A stretch of DNA of 64,000 nucleotides from [Leptolyngbya] sp. JSC-1 (GCA_000733415.1 KL662191.1:3360052-3424051); one strand, 5' to 3'. Numbered from the stretch's first letter, positions 25,791 through 35,141 are shown. Translations and numbers: made by a program. The notes: generated from the letters alone by a model not told the origin.

Positions 25791-26876
25791 TTAAAGCGAC
25801 GAAGCTTCCGATTCGGCTTCTACAGATCGCACAGTTGGTAAATCGGTTGATAGATCGGCTAGGTCAGCCCCATCCGGTTCTGGCAATGCTTCACCCGTAC
25901 CCGAAATCCACTGCCGCCAAGTTTGAATCCGTTGCCCTAGCTGGTCCCGCTGGTTAATTAGGTAAATGCTGATCAAGGTCAGAACCACACCAAACCACTG
26001 CAATGGATCCAGCACCTCGGCCAAAAACAAATTGCCAAACAGCAAGGCAAACACGGGCGTCAAAAAGGTGAGTGAACTAAAGCTCGTCAGGTTGCCGCTC
26101 GATGCGAAATAGAAGAACAAGCCGTAGGCAATGGCACTACCAAAAATAGTGGAATAGGCCAGAGCAACCCAATCTGAGCCTTGGAGATACTGCCACTGGT
26201 CCGCTTCCCAAACCGCAGAGCCAAGAAACAGGGGAATGCCACCCAGAATCATGTGCCAGCCCGTTGCAGTGACCGGATCAGCATAGCGGCTAACATACCG
26301 TACCATCACGGTTCCCACGGCCATCGATAGAGCAGCTAGCAGCATCAACCACTGACCGTTCTGGAACACAGCCTCCACAATCGACGGTTGCTCCAGCACC
26401 ACATTGCCCTGCCAGAAGCCCAACAACCAGTCCTGCGGAATGCCCAACAAACTGATACCTACCACGCCAAAACATAACCCCAACCAGCCCCACAGCCCCA
26501 CCTGCTCGCCAAACAGCAAACGGGCCATCAGGGCTACCGCTAGGGGCTGCGAGTCAATCATCACCGAACCAAGTCCAGCTCCGGTCCGCATCAAGCCCTC
26601 GGCTAAAAAGCCCTGAAATAGGGTACCGTCTACCAACGCGAACAAACAAATCCAAAACCAGGCTGACCAGCCCCTCGGCTGGGGTCTTCCCATCCAGCGT
26701 GAAGCCAGCAGGATTAATCCACCTGCGGGCAGCAGCCGCACGCCTGCCATAAATAGGGGCGTTGTGTGGGGCAGCGTCCCCTTCATCGCGACCATTGCTG
26801 TGCCCCACAGGAAGAAGGGCGCAATCAGCAGCAGCGGAGCGAAGGGCAATCTTGACTCAGTTAGCTTGATGTGCAT
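25791..26876 (-). CDS. EamA/DMT-superfamily permease
   Basis: 361 aa with about ten membrane segments arranged as two EamA halves (PFFLWGTAMVAMKGTLPHT ... VGISLLGIPQDW; SMAVGTVMVRYVSRYADPV ... FASSGNLTSFSSLTFLTPVF). The C-terminal 45 residues are hydrophilic and acidic. Drug/metabolite transporters of this type export or exchange amino acids, nucleotide precursors or other small molecules; the substrate cannot be told from sequence. Start ATG 26876. Single gene. Confidence 0.93.
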   Translation of the reverse strand: MHIKLTESRLPFAPLLLIAPFFLWGTAMVAMKGTLPHTTPLFMAGVRLLPAGGLILLASRWMGRPQPRGWSAWFWICLFALVDGTLFQGFLAEGLMRTGAGLGSVMIDSQPLAVALMARLLFGEQVGLWGWLGLCFGVVGISLLGIPQDWLLGFWQGNVVLEQPSIVEAVFQNGQWLMLLAALSMAVGTVMVRYVSRYADPVTATGWHMILGGIPLFLGSAVWEADQWQYLQGSDWVALAYSTIFGSAIAYGLFFYFASSGNLTSFSSLTFLTPVFALLFGNLFLAEVLDPLQWFGVVLTLISIYLINQRDQLGQRIQTWRQWISGTGEALPEPDGADLADLSTDLPTVRSVEAESEASSL

Positions 26877-27042
26877 GGGCTAGTCGGGTTCAGTCCTAGG
26901 TGTTTACCTGATTGTAGTCAATTATGTATTTCTGTTAAGGAAATTAACGTTAAATTTCCTACAATTCGGCCCCTGCAATTCAGCCTTAGACTGAGTTCTC
27001 CTTGCTTATGGCTGTTTCAGACCGCTTAAATTCCATCTGGCG

Positions 27043-27474
27043 CTAAACGGTTTGGGCTGTAGCCGTCTGACGTTCAGCAGCCGATCCCTGCGTGCCCAAC
27101 TGAATCAGCTCGACTTTGTAGCCATCTGGATCTTCCACGAATGCAATCACCGTGGAGCCATGTTTCATCGGCCCTGGTTCGCGAGTGACTTTGCCTCCCA
27201 ATGCTCTGATGCGGTCGCAGGTTTGGTAGATGTCATCCACACCAATTGCGATATGGCCGTAGGCATTGCCCAAGTCATAATGATCGGTTCCCCAGTTGTG
27301 GGTCAGCTCCAGTACCGTGTGGTCCGCCTCATCGCCATAGCCGACAAAGGCCAACGTGAACTCACCGCCTGGATAGTCTTTTTGGCGGAGCAGCTTCATG
27401 CCCAACACATCGCAGTAGAACTTCAGCGATTCTTCTAGATTGCCGACGCGCAGCATGGTGTGCAGTAAACGCAT
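27043..27474 (-). CDS. gloA: lactoylglutathione lyase (glyoxalase I)
   Basis: 143 aa. All four metal ligands of the Ni-type enzyme are in place: H5, E56 (VLELTHNW), H74 (AYGHIAIGV) and E122 (GYKVELIQ). Converts the methylglyoxal-glutathione hemithioacetal to S-lactoylglutathione. The start ATG at 27474 is preceded, on the minus strand, by the purine-rich GAGGAGAACC (27475-27484), a good ribosome site. Single gene. Confidence 0.97.
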   Translation of the reverse strand: MRLLHTMLRVGNLEESLKFYCDVLGMKLLRQKDYPGGEFTLAFVGYGDEADHTVLELTHNWGTDHYDLGNAYGHIAIGVDDIYQTCDRIRALGGKVTREPGPMKHGSTVIAFVEDPDGYKVELIQLGTQGSAAERQTATAQTV

Positions 27475-27548
27475 AGGGTTCTCCTCGTAAGTGATTGAGC
27501 GCGTAATTGCGCTTGATTGCTCCGGCTCGATTTCTCTAATCGAGAGCC

Positions 27549-27572
27549 AGTTGTTCTACTAGTTGTTCTACT
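27549..27572. repeat. 12-nt perfect tandem duplication
   Basis: AGTTGTTCTACT twice, in the divergent region between gloA and truB. Confidence 0.95.
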
Positions 27573-27619
27573 GAAAGGGTAAAGTAAAAAGGCTCAAGGC
27601 TGCAAAATCATCAGACACC

Positions 27620-28534
27620 GTGCAAGGATTCCTGAATCTCCACAAACCGTTTGGCCTCACTTCCCATGATTGTGTGGCTCGCGTGCGGCGGTTGCTGAAG
27701 TTAAAGCGAGTTGGGCATGGCGGAACTCTCGATCCAGCAGCAACGGGTGTTTTGCCTATTGCGATTGGGAGAGCTACACGCTTACTGCAATATCTGTCCC
27801 ACGAAAAAACCTACCGGGCCAAAATTCGCTTTGGGATCACTACCAGCACCGATGATCTGGCAGGCGAAATCCTTACCCAAGCACCCGCAGCCCACCTCAC
27901 CCTGGCCCAGATCCAGCAGGCATTACCGCAGTTTCAAGGCACGATCGAGCAGATTCCCCCCAGCTATAGTGCCATTCAGGTCGGCGGCAAACGGCTGTAT
28001 GAATTGGCCCGCTCTGGACAGGCTGTAACAGCTCCCAAACGCACAGTAGAGGTACATCGGATTGAAATATTGGCCTGGCACCCAGGGGAATTTCCCGAAC
28101 TGGAGCTTGACATTGCCTGCGGCAGCGGCACCTATATCCGTTCGATTGCGCGGGATTTGGGTGCAGTTTTGGGCATCGGAGGCACCCTGGCCGCCCTGAT
28201 TCGCATTAGCAGTAGCGGCTTCCATCTAAAGGACAGCCTGACATTGGACCAGCTGGAACAGCAGATTACGACCAATTGCTTCGACCCCATGCCACCAGCC
28301 CTAGCGCTGCAACACCTGCCGCTGATCACCCTGCCCCTACCGCAGGCCAACTATTGGCAACAGGGCAAACGTCTCGTTTGGGAAGAATTGCCAGATTCTA
28401 AGCAGGCTGATCTAACATTGCTCCTATCCACTCCCTGTCGCCTGCAAACCAGCAATGGCGCATTCCTCGGTATTGGGCAAGTCACAGAGACCCAGAACGG
28501 CAAATTGCTCATCCCAAGACTGGTCTGGAATTAG
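27620..28534 (+). CDS. truB: tRNA pseudouridine-55 synthase TruB
   Basis: 304 aa. Motif I KPFGLTSHDCVARVRR, then GHGGTLDPAATGVLPI with catalytic D38, plus TYRAKIRFGITTSTDDLAGE and CGSGTYIRSIARDLG typical of TruB. Isomerises U55 in the T-loop of tRNAs. Start GTG 27620. The stop overlaps by 4 bp the stop of the convergent pentapeptide-repeat gene (shared TTAG). Confidence 0.97.
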   Translation: MQGFLNLHKPFGLTSHDCVARVRRLLKLKRVGHGGTLDPAATGVLPIAIGRATRLLQYLSHEKTYRAKIRFGITTSTDDLAGEILTQAPAAHLTLAQIQQALPQFQGTIEQIPPSYSAIQVGGKRLYELARSGQAVTAPKRTVEVHRIEILAWHPGEFPELELDIACGSGTYIRSIARDLGAVLGIGGTLAALIRISSSGFHLKDSLTLDQLEQQITTNCFDPMPPALALQHLPLITLPLPQANYWQQGKRLVWEELPDSKQADLTLLLSTPCRLQTSNGAFLGIGQVTETQNGKLLIPRLVWN

Positions 28535-29100
28535 GTGCCTTCCTCATCCTCTGCTGAATCGTCCCTACGATAGCCGTCAGGAAAGATGGTGGTTTCGTCA
28601 TAGAGAGCGGCCTGGATGTCGGCAGCAATCGCACGAAACAGCGTACAGCGATGTAGGTTAGCTCCGGTAAACTCAGCCTGTTCTAGATTGGCGTCAGTCA
28701 GGTCTGCTCCGGTCAGATCGGCATTGGTGAGGGTGGCTTGGCGCAGGTCAGCGCTACGCAGGTTGGCCTGGATCAGAGTAGCGGCTTGCAGGTGGCAATA
28801 CCACAGATCGGCGCGGAACAGATTGGTTTCACTCAAATTGGCCTGGGAGAGATCGGCCATTTGCAACCGACTGTTACCCAACTCAGCTCCTTGCAGGTTG
28901 GCTCCTTGCAGATTAGCGCGGCTGAGGTTGGCATAGGGTAAATAGGCTCCTCGCAGATCGCTGGCTCGTAAGTCGATCTCCTGTAGATTACATTCAAATA
29001 AATTGGCTTGACTTAAATCAACATTGCTAAAATCGCGTCTGCCGTTGGCGTAATCAGCCAAAAGCTGTTCAACACTGATTCGTTGCATATAATTAAACAT
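28531..29100 (-). CDS. pentapeptide-repeat protein
   Basis: 189 aa from the ATG at 29100; ATG 29088 is also possible, while TTG 29109 is unlikely. The N-terminal helix (ISVEQLLADYANGRRDFS) is followed by about 25 tandem A(D/N)LXX pentapeptides (VDLSQANLFECNL, ADLRQATLTNADL) expected to form a right-handed quadrilateral beta-helix. The C-terminus is acidic. Cyanobacteria hold many such cytosolic proteins, mostly of unknown function. Convergent with truB, sharing a 4-bp stop overlap. Confidence 0.93.
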   Translation of the reverse strand: MFNYMQRISVEQLLADYANGRRDFSNVDLSQANLFECNLQEIDLRASDLRGAYLPYANLSRANLQGANLQGAELGNSRLQMADLSQANLSETNLFRADLWYCHLQAATLIQANLRSADLRQATLTNADLTGADLTDANLEQAEFTGANLHRCTLFRAIAADIQAALYDETTIFPDGYRRDDSAEDEEGT

Positions 29101-29296
29101 TTTTGGCAAAAGAAAGCACTATCCCCTCGCTAGAGTGGTAGCGCGATTTTTTTGAGTATTTATGCTTATCTAGTAATAAATGTTTACATAAGTGGATTAA
29201 GAACCGGCCTTTACTTAATTTTTTTTTCAAGCTTGAAAAGAAAAGCTAAAGAAATACTCGGTTCGGTTCAGTTCAGTAGTAACAGGGCAGCCCGCT

Positions 29297-29328
29297 CAAG
29301 GCCAGCTAAAATCAAGGCCAGCTAAAAT
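29297..29328. repeat. 16-nt perfect tandem duplication at a stop codon
   Basis: CAAGGCCAGCTAAAAT at 29297-29312 and 29313-29328; the last base is part of the TGA stop (29328-29330) of the minus-strand propeller gene. Confidence 0.95.
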
Positions 29329-30449
29329 CAAGGACGGCTCAAGCCCAAGTGTGGTCTAGCTCGTCCTGTTGTCAGGCTGACCCAGGCCAATCCCTCACGA
29401 GTGCCAACCCAGGTTTTGTTGCCGGTATTAGTGGCCACATCTAATATCCGCCCGGAGGGTAGTCCAGGAATCTCGTTGACGATAGCGCCATTGTAGCGAT
29501 TGACCACATATAACCCATTGTCTGTACCGACCCAGAGAAAACCGAGATCATCAAACTGAAGCGAGGTAATGCTTCTGCCGCGAAAGGCTGTTACTGACCG
29601 CTCTACATCGCCCGATATGGAATCCACCACCAGTAACTGACTCGGCGTCCCAACCCATAGATCGCCATCTGGAGCCACAGCCAATGCCTGCACTGTTGCG
29701 CCCGGCAGATTGGCACTGCGGTTGATGATAAATGCGCTAGCCGTATTCACTTGCACTAAGCCATCCAACGTTCCTACCCAGAGTTGACCTGCCGGATCCA
29801 GGGCTAAAGCATTGGCACTTTCTCCGGGTAGAGTCTGGAGAGTAGTCATTAGCAGTCCTTCATCCGGGCTAATCAGGGCCAAGCCTTTGTCGGTGCCCAC
29901 CCAGAGGAAGCCACGTTGGTCCACGAGCAGCGACAGGACTTTGTTAGACGGCAAGGCAAAGTTCTGAGCCGTAATTTCGTTACTGCGCGGATCAACCCGC
30001 TGCAAGCCGGTATAGGTACCAACCCAAACACGACCCACTCGGTCTTGGGCCATGTCGCCAATGACCACATTCGGCAAACTTACCCGCTCTAAAATACGGC
30101 CTGTGTTCGGGTCGAGATTCGCCAAACCTTGCCAAGAGCCGACCCAAAGGTTCCCACGAAAATCCCGTTGTAGAGCTGTAACGCGATAGTCTGGCTCCAG
30201 CGGTGGCGGAGTGGGCCGGGGCGTGAGGCGGGGCAGCAGCCGAGGCAACGGGGGATGGGGCGACGGATCTGGAACTGAGGGGGACGGTGACTCGGTTGGA
30301 CTGGCGATTGGACTAGCGATTGGATTCGCAGGACTAGCTTGCGGTTGAGCTACTGTAGCCAGTGGATTCTGAAGTAGATTCAGCAGCGGCAACGTCGCTA
30401 CAACCAGCCCAGACCCAAGCAAAACCCGAAGATGTTTAGGCACGTCCAT
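29328..30449 (-). CDS. exported two-component-regulator-type beta-propeller protein
   Basis: 373 aa. Signal peptide (LLGSGLVVATLPLLNLL), a Pro/Ser-rich linker (about 38-80), then about seven propeller blades, each with an LWVGTxxGL core (NLWVGSWQGLANLD, RVWVGTYTGLQRVD, FLWVGTDKGLALI, QLWVGTLDGLVQV, DLWVGTPSQLLVV, FLWVGTDNGLYVV, KTWVGTREGLAWV). Such propellers form the sensor part of hybrid histidine kinases in other bacteria; here the protein has no kinase or output domain and likely acts in the periplasm as a binding module. Start ATG 30449. Partner unknown. Confidence 0.9.
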   Translation of the reverse strand: MDVPKHLRVLLGSGLVVATLPLLNLLQNPLATVAQPQASPANPIASPIASPTESPSPSVPDPSPHPPLPRLLPRLTPRPTPPPLEPDYRVTALQRDFRGNLWVGSWQGLANLDPNTGRILERVSLPNVVIGDMAQDRVGRVWVGTYTGLQRVDPRSNEITAQNFALPSNKVLSLLVDQRGFLWVGTDKGLALISPDEGLLMTTLQTLPGESANALALDPAGQLWVGTLDGLVQVNTASAFIINRSANLPGATVQALAVAPDGDLWVGTPSQLLVVDSISGDVERSVTAFRGRSITSLQFDDLGFLWVGTDNGLYVVNRYNGAIVNEIPGLPSGRILDVATNTGNKTWVGTREGLAWVSLTTGRARPHLGLSRP

Positions 30450-30544
30450 GATTTAGTTCAACCCAATAATCCAACCACACCGTTTTTTAATTCTATTCTG
30501 AGAAGAAAATCGTAGCGCGGTGTTAAGGAATTTTTGTGGAACGC

Positions 30545-30566
30545 GATCGGCGGAAGATCGGCGGAA
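30545..30566. repeat. 11-nt perfect tandem duplication
   Basis: GATCGGCGGAA twice, in the divergent region between the propeller gene and the rhodanese-like gene. The rest of 30450-30745 shows no gene. Confidence 0.9.
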
Positions 30567-30745
30567 GAGTGGATAGGTGGGATGAGACGAATTGGAAGTG
30601 AGTATAATTGCTTATTTAATTTCACTGCAAATGTCAAGAATGCATAACTTAAGTAATCAGTAAATATTTTCTCAATAAAAATTTGCGCAACCTGAGAAAT
30701 ATTGTTACATTGCAAGGGAACTCCCACAGTGCCAGTTGAATTCCT

Positions 30746-31111
30746 ATGCTGTTTGGTATCTTGCCGCTTGCACCTCTGCGGCCCAAATCTCGTGTTTATG
30801 ACCTGAAGGCTCGTCTTGATTGGGGTAAGCCAGCCCTGACGATTATCGATGTGCGCGAGCGCCATGAATTTCAGTTCAGTCATATTCTGGGTGCCATCAG
30901 TATGCCAATGCCCGAATTGACTCGCCGTGCCCGCGCCACGCTGGAACTCGATCGCGATATCTACCTCTATAGCGACACCGACGAAGACACGGCACTAGCG
31001 GCTCAACAGCTTCGTCAAGCTGGATTTTGCAACATCTCGGAACTGCAAGGCGGGCTGCCAGCCTGGAAAGCGATGGGCTACCCGGTCGAAAAGGGGTTTG
31101 TGGTGGCTTAG
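30746..31111 (+). CDS. rhodanese-fold protein lacking the active-site Cys
   Basis: 121 aa. Rhodanese domain markers: TIIDVRERHEFQFSHILGA, and LQGGLPAWKAMGYPV at the end. The active-site loop, normally starting with Cys, reads YLYSDTDEDTALAA, so the catalytic thiol is absent (Ser/Asp instead). Probably a non-catalytic binding module. Start ATG 30746; the substrate-binding lipoprotein gene begins 61 bp after its stop, so the two may be co-transcribed. Confidence 0.88.
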   Translation: MLFGILPLAPLRPKSRVYDLKARLDWGKPALTIIDVRERHEFQFSHILGAISMPMPELTRRARATLELDRDIYLYSDTDEDTALAAQQLRQAGFCNISELQGGLPAWKAMGYPVEKGFVVA

Positions 31112-31172
31112 GGTTCCTTTCCCCTATCAGGCTTTCCTAGCGATATGATCCAGAAAGCCGAGCGCAGGGGAG

Positions 31173-32975
31173 ATGACCGCTGGAATGCTGAAGCTGAAAT
31201 GGAATGTGGGGTTGAGGCAAGCAATGACGTTGCTATTGACCCTGGTATTAATCCTGCCGCTGGTGGCCTGTAATCCAAGTCAGTTTCGCACGCAGGCAGC
31301 CCAGGTGCCTCGGTTGGTGAGAACTACGATTAGCGAACCCAAAACGTTTAATTACGTCACGAGTGATGACGCTAACTCTTCTGAAATCATCGCCTTGCTA
31401 TACGATGGCCTGCTGTCTACCAATGGAGTAACTGGGGAACTAGAGCCTAATCTGGCAGAATCGTGGGAAATTTCCCCAGACCAAAAGCGAATTGTCTACA
31501 AACTGCGGCCAGGACTGAAGTGGTCGGACGGCACTCCGATTACGGTCGATGATATTGTCTTTACCTACACCGACATTATTTTCAACGAGAAGATTCCCAC
31601 CAGCACGGCAGATATTTTCCGGATTGGCGATGAAGGGGTATTTCCTACGGTGCGCAAGCTAGATGAGCAGCGGGTGGAGTTTGCGGCACCCGAACCCTTT
31701 GCGCCGCTGCTGCGGTTTGCGGGTGGCGCTTTTTTACCTAAACACGCGCTGGAGAAAACGGTTACAACCCTAGACTCAGAAGGCAATCCGCAGTTTTTGT
31801 CAACCTGGGGCACCGATAGCGATCCGAAGCAGATTATTGGCAGTGGCCCTTATCGGATCAAGAGCTATCAGCCAAGTGAGCGGGTGATTTTAGAGCGCAA
31901 TCCCTACTACTGGCGCAAAGACACCCAGGGCAATCAGCAGCCCTATATTGAGCAATTCATTATTCAAATCGTGGCTTCCACGGATGTGTCGCTGATGCAG
32001 TTTCGGGCCGGTGGCGTCGATGTAGAAGGCGTAACACCCGATTCCTTTTCGCTGATCAAACGGGAAGAAGAGCGCGGTAATTTTAGGATTTACGAAGGTG
32101 GTCCGGCCCTCAGCTCTCAGTTCCTCAGCTTTAATCTCAATATGGGTAAACGCAACGGCAAGCCGGTTGTCGATCCGATCAAGTCGCGCTGGTTTAATAC
32201 CCTAGAGTTTCGTCGAGCGGTAGCCCACGCGATTGACCGCCCCACCATGATCAACAATATCTACAAAGGGCTGGGAGTGCCGCAGCATTCACCGATTTAT
32301 ATTCAAAGCCCCTATTATTTCCCTCCAGAAAAGGGACTGCCGACCTATGAGTATGATCCGGCCAAAGCGAAAGAGCTATTACTCCAGGCAGGCTTTAAGT
32401 ATGACGCGGCCAATCGCTTGCTCGATGCCGACGGAAATCTGGTCCGCTTTGCGCTGATCACCAACGCGGGTAACAAAATCCGTGAGGCAATGGCAACCCA
32501 AATCAAACAGGATTTAGCCCAGATTGGCATTCAGGTTGATTTTCAGCCAATAGCCTTTAATACGCTAGTCAGCAAGATGTCGGACACGTTGGACTGGGAT
32601 GCAATTTTGCTTGGTTTTTCTGGAGCGGGTGTGGAACCGGATGGAGGCCGCAATGTTTGGTCGCCCAACGGCAGGTTGCATGTGTTTAACCAAACTCCTG
32701 CTCCTGGACAGCCGCCTTTGGAAGGACAGCAATTTGCTGATTGGGAAGTAGAACTGGGTCGTCTTTACGTCCAGGGTGGGCAGCAGCTCGATGACGAAAA
32801 ACGCAAAGCCATCTATGCCGAAGCCCAAGTACTAGCGCAGACCTATGTGCCGCTAGTTTTTCTGGTCAATCCCCTATCGCTATCGGCAGTCAGCAACCGG
32901 ATTCAGGGAGTCAACTATGCCGCCCTTGGCGGTGCCCTGTGGAATATTCATGAGCTGCAGCTCACTGAAAACTAA
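31173..32975 (+). CDS. ABC transporter substrate-binding lipoprotein, family 5 (oligopeptide type)
   Basis: 600 aa. Lipoprotein signal peptide with lipobox LPLVAC (Cys about 33). Extracellular solute-binding family 5 features: TFNYVTSDDANSSEIIALLYDGLL, LRPGLKWSDGTPITVDDIVFTY and FRRAVAHAIDRPTMINNIYKGLG. Binds peptides (or nickel/other ligands in some members) in the periplasm for an ABC importer; the permease and ATPase are not in the window. Shine-Dalgarno-like AGGGGAG precedes the ATG at 31173. The stop overlaps the convergent gene's stop by 4 bp. Confidence 0.94.
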   Translation: MTAGMLKLKWNVGLRQAMTLLLTLVLILPLVACNPSQFRTQAAQVPRLVRTTISEPKTFNYVTSDDANSSEIIALLYDGLLSTNGVTGELEPNLAESWEISPDQKRIVYKLRPGLKWSDGTPITVDDIVFTYTDIIFNEKIPTSTADIFRIGDEGVFPTVRKLDEQRVEFAAPEPFAPLLRFAGGAFLPKHALEKTVTTLDSEGNPQFLSTWGTDSDPKQIIGSGPYRIKSYQPSERVILERNPYYWRKDTQGNQQPYIEQFIIQIVASTDVSLMQFRAGGVDVEGVTPDSFSLIKREEERGNFRIYEGGPALSSQFLSFNLNMGKRNGKPVVDPIKSRWFNTLEFRRAVAHAIDRPTMINNIYKGLGVPQHSPIYIQSPYYFPPEKGLPTYEYDPAKAKELLLQAGFKYDAANRLLDADGNLVRFALITNAGNKIREAMATQIKQDLAQIGIQVDFQPIAFNTLVSKMSDTLDWDAILLGFSGAGVEPDGGRNVWSPNGRLHVFNQTPAPGQPPLEGQQFADWEVELGRLYVQGGQQLDDEKRKAIYAEAQVLAQTYVPLVFLVNPLSLSAVSNRIQGVNYAALGGALWNIHELQLTEN

Positions 32976-34003
32976 GCAGGTTTCGGGCTTGAGCCAATAG
33001 TTGCATCGGTAGCAGTTGCTCCTGGCCCAGACGAATTCTGGGCAATCAGGATCATGCGTCCCATGAGCGCCTGCATACCACCCACCCAACACCACCAGCC
33101 CATATAGGGTAAGGCTGGGAGATGACCCGGTTCCGCTGCCAGGGAATAGTCGAGCGATTCGTAGTTGATCCAGGAATTGATCCGGTACCAACCTACGAGC
33201 CGAGCAAATATTTCAAGATTTTCTTTCTTAGCCGCTCTCACCTGTTGCCAGATCCGGGATTGGACACTCAAGCCAAACTGAGGAGTGCCTTGCTGATCAG
33301 TACTGAACTGAATCCAGAGCTGATCAATCGTCTGCAAATCCTGTTTGGGGATGCGAGCCACATCGATTAACTGTAGGGTTTTGCCTTGCTGGCCGCTGGC
33401 GGTCAATAAACATTCATGGGTTTCGTGATTAGCGGCCTGCCAATCTCGCTCATTCAGCCGTCGCCAGAGCCGCGTGTAGTTCACGTTCCGGCCAGAGCGC
33501 AGCATCTGAACGGGTGGAATTCTGCGGTTGGGGATAACTAAAGCCGCTTGCCATTGGCGTAATTGCTGTTGGCTGGCAGGTGTTAAGGCGAGCGGAAAAT
33601 TTTCTCGTTGCAAAGCGGCAAATAGCTGTTGGTCAAAAATTGTCCAACGAACTACTAGATTGATCGCTCTTGCCGTTCTTCTAGATAGATTGAGGCGAAT
33701 TCGCACCTGTCGCAATTGGGGTCTTGAAGTTTGCCAAGTGCGCTTTTTGCAGGTTTCTTCAACCTGTTGATAATAGAACAAAATATTTTTGTAAACTTCC
33801 TGTTCGACTCTGGTTTTGGTGCTCTCGTCTAGGGTGTAGTTCACCAATCTTTGGTGCCAGCGCTGGGAAAGCTTCCAGTCTTTGGCATCCTGAAAGGGTG
33901 CATGTCCGGTTTTGAGGCGCTCCACCAGCGCTTCGCAATACGCTGTTTCTGCTTCGAGACGGTATCCCAGAATCCCAGAACCCGTGGAAATTACTGTAGC
34001 CAT
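32972..34003 (-). CDS. hypothetical protein (unrecognised)
   Basis: 343 aa. The N-terminal half is helical and charged (EAETAYCEALVERLKTGHAP, QRWHQRLVNYTLDESTKTRV). The middle has a beta-rich QVRIRLNLSRRTARAINLVV and a C-terminal Trp/Gly-rich hydrophobic patch (LPYMGWWCWVGGMQALMG). No signal peptide. The length, codon use and absence of a competing frame indicate a real gene. I do not recognise the family. Start ATG 34003; convergent with the peptide-binding lipoprotein gene (4-bp overlap of stops). Confidence 0.78.
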   Translation of the reverse strand: MATVISTGSGILGYRLEAETAYCEALVERLKTGHAPFQDAKDWKLSQRWHQRLVNYTLDESTKTRVEQEVYKNILFYYQQVEETCKKRTWQTSRPQLRQVRIRLNLSRRTARAINLVVRWTIFDQQLFAALQRENFPLALTPASQQQLRQWQAALVIPNRRIPPVQMLRSGRNVNYTRLWRRLNERDWQAANHETHECLLTASGQQGKTLQLIDVARIPKQDLQTIDQLWIQFSTDQQGTPQFGLSVQSRIWQQVRAAKKENLEIFARLVGWYRINSWINYESLDYSLAAEPGHLPALPYMGWWCWVGGMQALMGRMILIAQNSSGPGATATDATIGSSPKPA

Positions 34004-34337
34004 AGGTGTAAAAAGTAGTGACGTTCAGGAAACCCAGCATCAGTACTCTATAGGAGCAGGAGCTGGCTTTTATGCAGACGTTAAGCAGTTGACGTTAGAT
34101 GATTTTCGAAACCGTTATCGAGTGATGGTGTAGATGGTATGCACGCAGAAGATTGTTATCTGAAGAACACCCTGAAATTCCGTCCGAGTTTCTACGGAGA
34201 GCTTCAATGAAGGAATACAGGATTTCGGAAAACCTGACTGGAAAGCCGCAGGGAGCGGCAGAGCAGCAAATTAGTCGATGCGACCTCGGCAATCAGCGGT
34301 ATAAGTGAGAGCAGGACGTTGGGCAAGGAGCACTGAT
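34004..34337. other. divergent intergenic region, no gene seen
   Basis: 334 bp between the orphan (minus) and the azoreductase (plus). Several short frames on both strands lack any recognisable content. Only the azoreductase Shine-Dalgarno (AAGGAG, 34325-34330) is identifiable. Confidence 0.5.
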
Positions 34338-34973
34338 ATGAGCGTTTCGCAGAGACCCTTACTGCTGCATCTAGACTCTAGCCCTCGTCTGCAACAGTCA
34401 TTTTCGCGACGATTGACACAACGGTTTGTAGAGGCATGGGAACAAGTTAACCCAAATGGTCGGATTTTGTATCGGGACATTGGTCGATTTCCAGTTCCTC
34501 ACATCGATGAGCTTTGGGCCGCGGCCTACGAAGCAGAACCCACCTCGCGAACGCCAGAGATGCAAGCCGCACTGACTCTCTCTGATCGGTTCATCAACGA
34601 ACTTGTGATTGCCGATCGCTATGTGTTTGGCATTCCCATGTACAACCTGACCATTCCTTCCAGCTTCAAAGCCTATATTGATCAAATTGTTCGTCGCGAC
34701 CGTACTGTGTCGTTTCAAACTGGCAATCCAGAGGGGGCATTAAAAAATAAAAAACTATTGGTGATCACTACGCGCAAATTCAGCTACCGCTCTGATTCTG
34801 GTCGAGCTGAACGCGATTTTCAGGAGCCTTATCTGCGCAGCATCTTTGCAATTCTTGGCGTCACGGATATCACCTTTGTTCATGCTGATCATCTGGCTGC
34901 TGAGGTTGACATTCAACAGCAGTTCCTAGCTAAAGCAGAGCAAACGCTCGATGCCTTGGCACTACAGTGGTAG
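34338..34973 (+). CDS. azoR: FMN-dependent NADH-azoreductase (AzoR family flavodoxin-fold)
   Basis: 211 aa from the ATG at 34338, which sits 8 bp after AAGGAG; a start at 34305 would bury that site. Flavodoxin-like fold with LLLHLDSSPRLQQSFSRRLTQ (phosphate loop), ADRYVFGIPMYNLTIPSSFKAYIDQIVR (FMN-binding, highly typical of AzoR) and LLVITTRKFSY. Uses NAD(P)H to reduce quinones and azo compounds. A quinone reductase gene follows on the same strand after 168 bp, suggesting a shared redox-stress theme. Confidence 0.93.
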   Translation: MSVSQRPLLLHLDSSPRLQQSFSRRLTQRFVEAWEQVNPNGRILYRDIGRFPVPHIDELWAAAYEAEPTSRTPEMQAALTLSDRFINELVIADRYVFGIPMYNLTIPSSFKAYIDQIVRRDRTVSFQTGNPEGALKNKKLLVITTRKFSYRSDSGRAERDFQEPYLRSIFAILGVTDITFVHADHLAAEVDIQQQFLAKAEQTLDALALQW

Positions 34974-34978
34974 AGAGT

Positions 34979-34996
34979 TTGATCAAAATTGATCAA
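34979..34996. promoter_or_regulatory. double TTGATCAA palindrome between two quinone/azo reductase genes
   Basis: TTGATCAAAATTGATCAA: two copies of the 8-nt palindrome TTGATCAA separated by AA. It starts 6 bp after the azoreductase stop and lies 146 bp before the quinone reductase ATG. Possible operator for a MarR/HxlR/LysR-like regulator, or a weak hairpin. Confidence 0.4.
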
Positions 34997-35141
34997 CGCT
35001 TTCGTGAATAATTTTTCTTAAATAATCTGTAATCGCAACAGTCCTGATTGTATGACTTGACATTTTATGGATGTAGAAATACTGAAATGAAATAGCGGTA
35101 CGCAGCTGATTACAGCTCAAGAAACAGGAACAGCAAACTAT

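Noticed and set aside
30458..30883. 141-codon minus-strand frame overlapping the rhodanese gene
   Set aside because: Most of it is antisense to a well-supported gene or in AT-rich promoter sequence.
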